DNA of 64,000 nucleotides, from NCBI GenBank assembly GCA_031769625.1, contig JAUIMM010000178.1, positions 24,981,501-25,045,500 on the forward strand. The letters are read 5' to 3'. Both the position numbers and the translations under genes were made by a program. The notes below the pieces were generated by a model. It saw nothing but the letters and a program-made list of their open reading frames with translations. It was not told the DNA's origin and made no database searches. How positions within the stretch are numbered: position 1 is the stretch's first letter; the number at the start of each line of letters is the position of its first letter. Below, piece after piece: positions 52,301 through 62,600 of the stretch. The stretch comes from Taudactylus pleione. Its lineage: Eukaryota; Chordata; Amphibia; Anura; Myobatrachidae.

Positions 52301-55300
52301 CACAGCTAATTGAGGTCATGTGTCCCCGGTACCAAATTCCATCTCGGTTTCATTTTACCCGAAAAGCCATTCCTCGGCTGTACCAGGACGTTAAACAGAA
52401 CCTAATTATTGGCCTGCAAAATGCTATTGTACCCACTGTCCACTTAACCACAGATATGTGGACAAGCGGTAGTGGACAAACTAAAGATTACATGACTGTG
52501 ACGGCCCACTGGGTGGGTGAATCGCCTTCAGCAGCAGCAGTATCTAACAAACAACACCAGCTCATTCAGAGGCAGGCAACTCTGTGCATCACCGGATTCA
52601 ATAAGAGGCATACCGCTGACAACCTCTTAGAAAAACTAAGAGATGTCATAGAAACATGGCTTACCCCAGTTGGACTCTCCTCAGGATTTGTGATTTCTGA
52701 CAATGCTACAAATATAGTGAAAGCATTACAGCTGGGTGAATTCCAACACATCCCCTGTTTTGCTCACACAATAAACTTAGTGGTGCAGGGTTTTTTAAAA
52801 AACTACAGGGGCGTGCAGGAGATGCTGTCTGTGGCCCGAAAAATTTCGGGACATTTTCGGCATTCAGCAACAGCGTGCAGGAGATTGCAGCACCTGCAAG
52901 AGCAGTTTAATTTGCCCTGCCATCAACTGAAGCAAGAAGTGGTAACGAGGTGGAACTCAACCCTGTATATGCTTCAGCGGATGGAGGAGCAGCAAAAAGC
53001 CATCCATAGCTATACGACAAGCCATGACATTGGGAGAGGAGGGGGAATGTACCGTACCCCAGCACAGTGGAGAGTACTTTTTGTCTTGTGCAAGGTGCTC
53101 AAACCATTTGAAGTTGCCACTTGTGAAGTGAGTGCTGACACTGCTAGCTTGAGTAAGGTGATTCCCCTGATTTCGCTTTTGGAAAAGCAGCTGGAGAAAT
53201 TGAAGGATGAGATTAAACAAAGTGATTAAGCAAAGTATGCTGGACTGATAGATCAAGTCCTTTGTTCGCTTCGCCAGTATCCACGGGTGGCCAAGATCTT
53301 GAAATCTGATCATTATATTTTAGCAACCATTCTTGATCCTAGGTTCAAGTCATATGCTGTGTCTTTCTTTACAACTGACCCAGATCTTAAAAGAACCAAA
53401 GCGCTCCTGGTGAGCAAGTTGGCAGCTGAAGTGACACATGGCACTACGATGACGTGTCCTCCTTCGGTTTCTCCAGCAGCAGCCAGAAAAAAATGCACCT
53501 TTTCCAAAAGACCCAGTGGTGATGCAGATAAGTCAAGTCAACATTTTGACATCTGGTCGGGTCTAAAAGATTTGCCCAACACCAGTGACACCTCTACCGT
53601 AACTCCATCTAATACGATTACCATACAAAGAATGGTGGAGGATTATTTTCAGGACACCGTACACGTAGACATGTCACAGAGTCCCTTCGAATATTGGAAG
53701 AAAAAAAAGGCAATTTGGAGACCCTTGTATAAACTGGCTTTGCATTATTTAAGCTGCCCACCCTCCAGTGTGTACTTGGAGAGAGTTTTCAGTACAGCCG
53801 GGAACCTTGTGAGCGAACAACGAAGGAGGCTACTTCCACAAAATGTAGAAAAAATGATGTTCATTAAAATTAACTGGAAATTTCACGAGGAAAACCTTTC
53901 CCGCCAATCACGTCACAGTACAGATACTTCTGTAATGGTGGATTCCAGCGGGGATGAACTGATATTGTGTGAGGAATCGGATGATGTACACACTGATGAG
54001 GGTGAGGATGGCAATGATGGTGACATCATGCCACTGTAGACCTGTTGCCTTTAGTAGATTGGAAGATTTTTTTGTGGGGGCCCAAACAAACCAAGCAAAG
54101 TGGCAGTACCTGTTGCTGAAATGCTTTGTTTGTTAAAGTGTGCATGTCTTTTTTAAGATCCAACATAAAGGGTGGGTGGGCGGGCCCAAGGACAATTCCA
54201 TCTAGCACTACCTTTCATTTCTGCCACTGCTGTGTGGCATAGTTTCATAGATGTGCTTTAAACTGTGGTGTCTGTGCCACTGCGCCGCTGCTCTGACGTT
54301 TGGTCACCAGTCAGCTCACTGCAACCCTTAGCCAATAAGGGTGAAAACAATAATTTAAGCTGTGAGGTGGTCTAAATTGACTGTAAATGACTGGAAATTA
54401 ATGTTATTGAGGTAAATAACACTCTAGGAAGAATAAAAAGCCAAATTTATGTAATTTTAGATTTTTTTGCCAATTTTGTCAAAAAATCCAAATCCAAAGC
54501 CAGTCACCGCAGTTTGGCAAATCTAAATCCAAATCCAATGCCGGACGACGAATTAGAACCAAATCCAAATCCGGAAAAAATGGTCCGGCGCACATCCCTA
54601 GTCTCCAGTAGACTCTGGCACTGTGCCAGTCTACTGCACATGTGCCGATCTCCGGGAAAATGGTGTGTGCACCATTTTCCTGGTGATTTCAGTACTGCAA
54701 ATATGCAGGTCTTCTAGAAAATTATTGGCTACACTGTTTTCACAATTATTTCTGTAGTGCTGACAGAAAGGTAAGTATCGTCAATATGTGCAAGTATGTG
54801 TGGTGTGGGCCCCACTGGGGCCGATGTGCCCATTAGAGATACGCTTCATGCCATCTCACTTCTAAAATAAGAATAGGTTTCAAAGCTGTTGTACTTTATA
54901 AAATGTTTTATATCATCAATCCTATAACAATTCGATTACAATTTCTGCATTCAAGATCCATAACAGTTTCACTAAGTATCATTAAGCACATATGTAGTTT
55001 ATAAATCACACATATCTTAAAAGTCTATAACACCACCATAGACTACATGTATTATTGTAGGTATAATAGACACAGCATATATTACCTAGTAAATATACAA
55101 GATCCCTCATTGATTCATGGATGATGCCTCCAAAAGTTCCTGAATGTAAGTCCTTCTTGCCACTTTCCACCTAAGAAGAAATTAGGGAGGTATGAGATTT
55201 ACCTTCATTATTCTTATACAAATCCCCGATATTACTGTCTGATCAATGCTATTATGTTGGTGACTGGAAAAATAAAAAACATTTTAAACTACTATTACAG

Positions 55301-56579
55301 TGTATTTTATTTTTTATAAATATACAGTACTATTTCACAATAAAAATACAAAAAAAAGTTTTACAAAACAGTGCTTTATACCTTTCACTTTGTACCCACC
55401 CACAGACCCTCTAGATTAGAATGTAAGCTCTTGTGAGCAGACCCATCTTTGTTTGTGTGATCTCTACAGAATAAGAAATATGTGAACTATAATTATGTTA
55501 TTATATACATTTGCTTAATTGTACAGTTGTGAACTTCTCTATAACTGCCCTGTTTGATCTTCCATGTACTATGTAATAGTCTTCCATCAATTATGTACAG
55601 TGCTACAAAATCCTTGTGGCGTGTTATAAATAAAAGATAATTTTGTTAGGGCTCAACACAAATAAATAACACATATTCTAATGGGCCTTTCACAGAGGAA
55701 ATGCTTACCCCACCCCACCCCACCCAGATGCAGACCCCATAGCAGCTGCACAACCTGCAACTATAGTAGTTATGACTATATTTCAGGGCCTACTGGCATG
55801 CAGTCCATGGAGAGAAGTCCAGGGAGGGCGGTAGAACCTCTTGCAATATTTTGACATGTAGAAAAGGACCCTAGACTGCCAACCCTGAGTATATATAATG
55901 GGAAGTGCTACTTGTTGAGACTATTATTGCAGACATAAAAAAGACAAATTACAAGTGCACAACTCCAAATTACTAATTATATATAATTCATTTTGCAATA
56001 AAATTTTGCAATAAATAGAAGTTTTTGGCATAATCTTGGCCAAGGGTATGGGCCTACCCACCACTTCACGGTAACCTCTTAGGGTAGGTCCCTAACATAC
56101 TAAGGTTCTGTCGAAGCTGGATTAGTGGCTGAGACGGAATCAGCATAAAAATTAGCGTGCGCGACGCCATCTTGCGAATGGCAGCTAGACTCCATCTTAA
56201 AAATAAGAATCTGCAAAACGCCATTTTGCGACCAGCGCCATTTTAAGTTACAACTCACGAGCTAAGTACAGATGCCAATGTTTTTGATAATCTACCAAAA
56301 ACAACTAGAAAAACAGCCTCCTGAGAAAAGTAAATATAATAGACATACAAATTGGGAATCCCTGTATATAGAAAAGTATAGTTGTGGCAATTGTAATATA
56401 ACCCAGACATTGATCTACACAATTGAATTTATCTGAATACTAAACAGTTTTTAGTCTCACTCCCAGACAGAATGGCCCCAGCTTCACAGCTGGGGTTCTC
56501 CACCTTGTTTGAGAAGTGAAGCTCACTGCCCGTACCACATTTGCATTGCAGTGTGAAACTGTTAGTAAGGAATGAGATA

Positions 56580-56631
<52 letters not shown>

Positions 56632-59600
56632 AAGTCCATCATAGATAGAAACTCATGCATAAACACCGCACATTACGCACAGTTGCGCTGCTAACATGAC
56701 GCTCAGTAGCGAATGCACAATAACCTAGATGCGAACGCTGTTTATTAGCTGCATGCGTGAACATGTGCCCCAAATCAGATAAACCTAACTAGCGTCTTTT
56801 CCCATATCCCTAATACTTACATAATGCACACTTACACAAAAGGTTGCATAGCTATAAATTAAAAGATCCAAGTTTTATTCATTTATTACAAATGCTGTGA
56901 AGTAAAGACTATTTTGGTATCTAAGGTTTAATACGTGATAAGTAAGCCGTGTTTGATATTATACTGATCCGCACTTTATCCACAGCTTTCCGGTATCATC
57001 GGTGTGAAGATCGGAACATGCGTTCGTAACTTATGGACCGTAAAGACATAAAGAACCAAAATGTACTTTGTAAAACCAACAGTCTAGATTTGCATGAGGT
57101 GGGGAAACGAAGGTAACCAGCTGTTGGAGGCTGGACTGTGGCCATTTGAATCAACCTGTTAAATGCCCTGTAACAAATGCACCTGCACTGGGAACCAATG
57201 GCATCAGCAACAAACTGCTCTATTGTGTTGTCTATTTCTGCGGGGGTATAAATATGTGTGCTCTGACCCTGGGTTTCTAGTCTTCTTGCTGATTGACGGA
57301 GGTTTCTTGCTGATGCCGGTATCTGGTCCAGAGCGCGTGCGTATGTATGACTGTATCTTGGGTCTGTATAATTCTTTGCTCTAATTGTACTTAGATCACA
57401 GCGTGTAACTGACTGTACTTTACTTGAATAATACTTTGTGCTTTGGAACACATGTTCAAGGTCTAAAGTCTTTATTTTACTGTATGACTGCGTACGCAAA
57501 TAGCGGCAATTTTAGAGGTTTATAGGCAGGGTTTAGAAGGTATAGGTAGGTGCGTATAGAGGTTGAAATCCAGTATCCTTAGTTCAAATCCAGAGTGCAG
57601 GACACCCCCAAACCAGCCCAGTTGAGCCACCCCAGGGCATCTCTCTAATAAGAAAAGTGAAATGGTATTAAGCAGGGAGTCTGGCATTGTGACTGCACAT
57701 TAGTACAAGGTACAATCTAGGTAAGTCCTACAGACTTATATACTGTAGTGCAGCTTTGGGTTGATCTTTGGGGCGTGGGTCCCCTGGAATGCTTTGGTTG
57801 GGCTGCTTCAGGGCATCGCATTACAACACATTTTTCCTTTTTTGCACTTTTTAACACTTCCATTGTTTGTTTATTATATATGTATTTTCACATTTTTATT
57901 CTTATAAATGCAGCAGTAGCTGCTCTTATCTATCCTATTTTACACTTCACTTTTCTTATTAGAGTGATGCCATCGGCTGGCTCAACTGGGCTGGTTTGGG
58001 GGTGTCCTGCGCTCTGGATTTGAACCTTAGTATGTTAGGGACCTACCCTAAGAGGTTACCGTGAAGTGGTGGGTAGGTCCATAACCTTGGCCATGATTAT
58101 GCTAAAACCTCTATTTACTGCAAAATTTTATTGCAAAATGTATTCTATATAATTAGTAATTTGGAGTTGTGCACTTGTAATTTGTCTTTTTGTGTCTGCA
58201 ATATTTTGACATGTTTAATGTATTCAGTGGTGAGGGATGATTACGCACAATTGCTGGAGTCAGAGGAGTAGCAAGGGTGGTTCCAGTGGAGCATGAGCTC
58301 CAGGCGCCAAAATGGACAAAGGGCGCCATCCAGGGTTCCGGAATTCATGGCGCTACACAGTATGATGGCCATCTGTTAGTTTTTATCACGGTTTGTTTGC
58401 TTTATATCCTAAATAAGTTGTGGATCTGAGATCCGTTTCTACATTTCATGCTCCCTCAAACTGTCCAGATTGCCTCCCCTCCCTCCTCTGTGATCATCTT
58501 GTCACCTCCCCTTTCCTATCAAATTGATTATTCACTTCTCTCTTCTTTAATTCCCTCCCATCTACCCTGTGATTGGCTCTTTGGCCCTGTCCACTCCTTT
58601 CTAATTGGCCTCTGTCACCTCCCCTCTCTGATCGGCATTCTCCCCTCTCCTATTTGACCCCTCTCTACTTATTCTGTGCTTCAATGGATTTAAAAGTGAC
58701 ACATCTGAAGTAAAATCCTAAACTTCAATTATAAGTTATGAATTTTTAAAAAAAAGTAATTGCTTTGCTATTTAAAGTAATGGAGGTGTTCCCATGAATG
58801 ACCACAAAGTGTTATTTGAAAGGTCTTTTAGGAGACCTGAATTAATAATAATGGTGGTAGATAGAACATGATTAGTACTGTAGTACTCACATTAATATAG
58901 GTGCAATGTATATTTGCGAAGTAGGAGCATAGCTGAGAAGGGAACTTCCTATAGGTGTCCCCACTCCAGTGAAAGGTGCTCAGGGCAGTAATTGCAGTCA
59001 TAAACTGTGCACCCTTTGGAATCTCACTCTAGCACATGTACTCTGTCAATTTAAATTAAATGATCAGATATATAATATACAATCTCCTCTGTTGACATAA
59101 ATGATTCCAAGGATATAAAAGTCAGATCCTAGGTGCTATACATAAATAAAGCATCACCGAAGCATTCCATTCCCATTGTTTTCTCTTCACTTCAGTATTC
59201 CCCCGCAGGCTGGCCATACCCCACTCAGGGGTGCCTAGAAAAGGGGGAAGTGGTTACAAATTACCTGGGCTTGCTGGTGGGGCCCGGTACCGCTCCCCCA
59301 CCTCTTACATCACACAGCAGCCCAGCACACGCTGCTGTGTGCTGGGCTGCCCTGGACACTGCTCGTGGCATCTAAGAAGCAGTCACAGCAGTCTCCCACA
59401 GTACACCTGTGGGGGGAGTGATCAAGCTGATCGCGCCCCCCACTGGTTATGCGCTGGGCTGAGGGCGCTCACTGCGCGCCCCCCCCCCAGTCACCAGCGT
59501 TCACCACCGCAAAACTTTTTTCTTTTAAACAAAGGGGGCGTGGCCACGCCTCCCGCAATTAGGACAGGCCCCCTCTTTTACCAGGGCCTGGCGCGGCTCT

Positions 59601-62600
59601 TAACGGGCCTGACCCCACTGGCAAAGTTCAGTACACGGAGAGGGGGCGCTATGACATGTACGTTCTCCGGGCACCATGGTTCCACACTACTCCTCTTGCT
59701 GGAGTACATGGTGAGAGAAAGGCTTGCTCAGTGGGTTTCTAGTCTATAGGTGCAGTGTGTAGATAGTAATCCCTTTATTGTGAAGTCATCAGAAATGACA
59801 TGAAGGAAACATGTAAGACTCTCTACTGTGGGTGGAATCATGGAATCATGTTAGGAAGCAAAAGGTTACATTATTGAATTAAATTCTATTATGAAAATCT
59901 TGATGAAAGGTACTCTCGTGTCATATGGGATTATGTGGCCTAATCTTTATAAACATGGTAATAAACATTCTTTATTACCATGATATGGAATGTTTTCTTC
60001 TGGGCTATTAATGAATAAACAGACACAGGAAACAGCCCGTCCTGGTGAGGAGTAAAAAGTAAAGTGATAGCTAATTCTATGACTTTACTCCCCGAAACAA
60101 ATGCATGTGCATCAGGAAGAGCTCCAGACCCTCAGGGGGGACTCAGAAGATCCCTTTTCGCCAGACATCCTCCACAAAGGTAAGCGGATGAGCACCAACT
60201 GCAGATGCTGGTAGCCATCGTAAACAAGGTCCAAAAAGTTATGCTTTTTGAAGTTTGTTAAATAGCCCCATAACACCATCTCCATGGGGGTGGCTGCAGA
60301 GAGCATTGTTTATAGTCTTCTTAAATAGATGTGATACTTATATCTGCCTTAAACATATGGACACAGCTATTTGTGCATATTAGGGACAGAATTAATTTGA
60401 TAAATAGTCCCCTCAGAGTCTTATGTGAGTAGTGGTGTGTTTTTTTCTGCCCCCCTCCTTACAGAGCTGAACATGCCCTAATCCAATCACAGCAGACGTG
60501 TGCACTCTCATCACCACAAAAGAATGTATATGTACCTCAACAAAGAAATATGCATTGCCTCTTGTTCCATATGTCAGGGCTGGTTTTCTACTGAGCCACA
60601 CATTGTCAGAAATTACAATATAATCCACATCCGAGAAGAAATGCTCATGTGCTTTAATCAGCTCCTCCAAACCAGGGGAACCCGTTTCTTCCACACCTTC
60701 TATGATGAACTTTAAATTTACAGCGATATCCTAAGGTAGAAAAAAATAGATATTAAATAACTGTACTTCTCATGTTTGGATTTCATGGGCAAATGTTTAT
60801 TTTTAGAATTGGTCTCTAAATGCACAATTCTGTATTTGTAAATCGTTCAATTACAGACTGAGACCATCTTGATTTTATGACTTTGGCCATTGCTGCAGCA
60901 CTATTTTGATTACAAAGTAATGAGATAAAAATGAGTGTACATACGAGGGGTGTGCAATACGTGCCTGGATGCACAAAAAGTAATATATTTACAAAGTAAG
61001 TGAACATTACATTTTTTTTCGCCAGAGGAGTCTATACAAAGTTGCATGCGCTCAAACCACTTGGTGAAGCAGCTGGACCTGTCCGAAGCAGCTATGTCAT
61101 CTACATGCTGGATAAAGGTCCCCACTGCAGCTATTGGTGACTCAAAACTAATCCCATGCATCCTGCGATTTATTTGTGGGAACATGAAGAAGTCGCAGGC
61201 ACCAGGTCTGGACTGTACGGCGGATGACCAAGCTCCTGGATGCATTAATTGGCCAGATAATCTATCACTGTCCTGGATTTGTGGGCAGGTGCATTGACGG
61301 GATAGAGAAGGGCACCATGAGCACTAGTTCTTGGATAGCACCTGGAAATAGCTTCCAGCACTTCTGGCAGGCTTTGGTTGGCATACCAGTCCCTAGTGAT
61401 GGTGTGCTGCCACATGAGTGGTACGGTAGCTACATGACCAGGCTTGGCCACAAAAACAGCAACCGTCTGCTTGGTCACGCTGCGCTCACGTCGGAACTTC
61501 TGTGTTGGCACACCTCCATCTGGGGTCCACTGGGCCAATTGTTGTTTGGTCTCCGGGTCGAAACTGTAGACACAGAATTCATCACCTCTGATGATTGCCC
61601 AGACAGAGTTTGAGTGACCACCATCAAACCTGGCCAGCATATTGCGGCTCCAAGTATCGAGTGGAGGAATCCTGATAAGATGCATATTTCCTTCTCTAAC
61701 TGGGCCACAGTCACCCTGGCATCCACCTATGGCCCGCACAGCAGCAACGTTATCCTTGGTGATGGCAGACACAGGACGGCCGCAGCGTTCCTCGTGTTTC
61801 AGGGACCGTCTTCCATGCCAAAATTCTGCCAAACACTCAAACACAGTGGTTCGGGATGGTGCTTCCTCCCCAAAATATATTTAATATATTATATTATAAT
61901 ACTGTGTATCATCAGCTGCATTGTTTTACCTGTTTCAGGGCTATGTATGTGTCTATAGCATGTATCCAGGCTAGTACAGGGCCTTTGTTGTCTGTTGCAC
62001 CTCGTCCATACAAGTTTCCTTCAAATAATGTGAAGATTTAGAATTAGAAAGGAGAGGAAATCACATAACACAGACACATATTCATTTGTTTAGAGAACTG
62101 TCATATTGGTCAATGTGATCAATGAAATGTCGAGGGGGAGATATAACAAGCCTTGGAGAGGGATAAAGCGGAGCAATTGCCCAAAGCAACCAGTCAGCTC
62201 CTAACTGTCATTTCATAGACTGTGCTAGATAAATGTCAGTCAGAAGTTGATTGGTTGCTTTAGGCAACTTCTCCACTGTACAGTATATCTCGCCAAGACT
62301 TTATACCATACTTGCCAACTCTCCCTCATTGTCAGGGAGACTCCCTGAAATAGTAGCAATCTCCCTGTCTCCATGAAGTGTCTAATACTCTCCCTGATTG
62401 CACCTTACCCCCATTATGAAGCTGTTATATTACAAAAAAACAGAGATGTATACATTCAAATGGGATCATTAGTATCATTTCCCTGCATTGGTTATAAGGC
62501 ACAATGATCCCTATGGCTATATGCATTTTCTGATAAGTATCAGTATGTTTCCATCAACAAATAGATCTTACTAACTGCTTTGGAGCTCATTTACAGTTGG

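Larger units (their letters stand above)
49672..54600 (+). mobile_element. Autonomous-type hAT transposon, 4.9 kb
   Basis: Flanked by 8-bp gtccccag (49664-49671) and gtctccag (54601-54608), 7 of 8 matching, as hAT elements make. Ends TAGTGATGAGCGG and the reverse complement of ...CCGGCGCACATCCCTA form short imperfect inverted repeats. It contains a subterminal hairpin, a tandem-repeat leader and a nearly complete BED-finger hAT transposase. It lies in intron d-e, opposite to the host gene. Confidence 0.93.
55926..58202. repeat. Long inverted repeat (about 260-bp arms) split by the LTR-like repeat
   Basis: The left arm is 55926-56108 plus 57582-57669; the right arm, in reverse complement, is 57942-58202. 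The arms agree closely by eye (for example ctaacatactaaggttcaaa, cccccaaaccagcccagttg). The loop is 57,670-57,941. A foldback or long-TIR DNA element is likely; no transposase is present. Confidence 0.85.
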
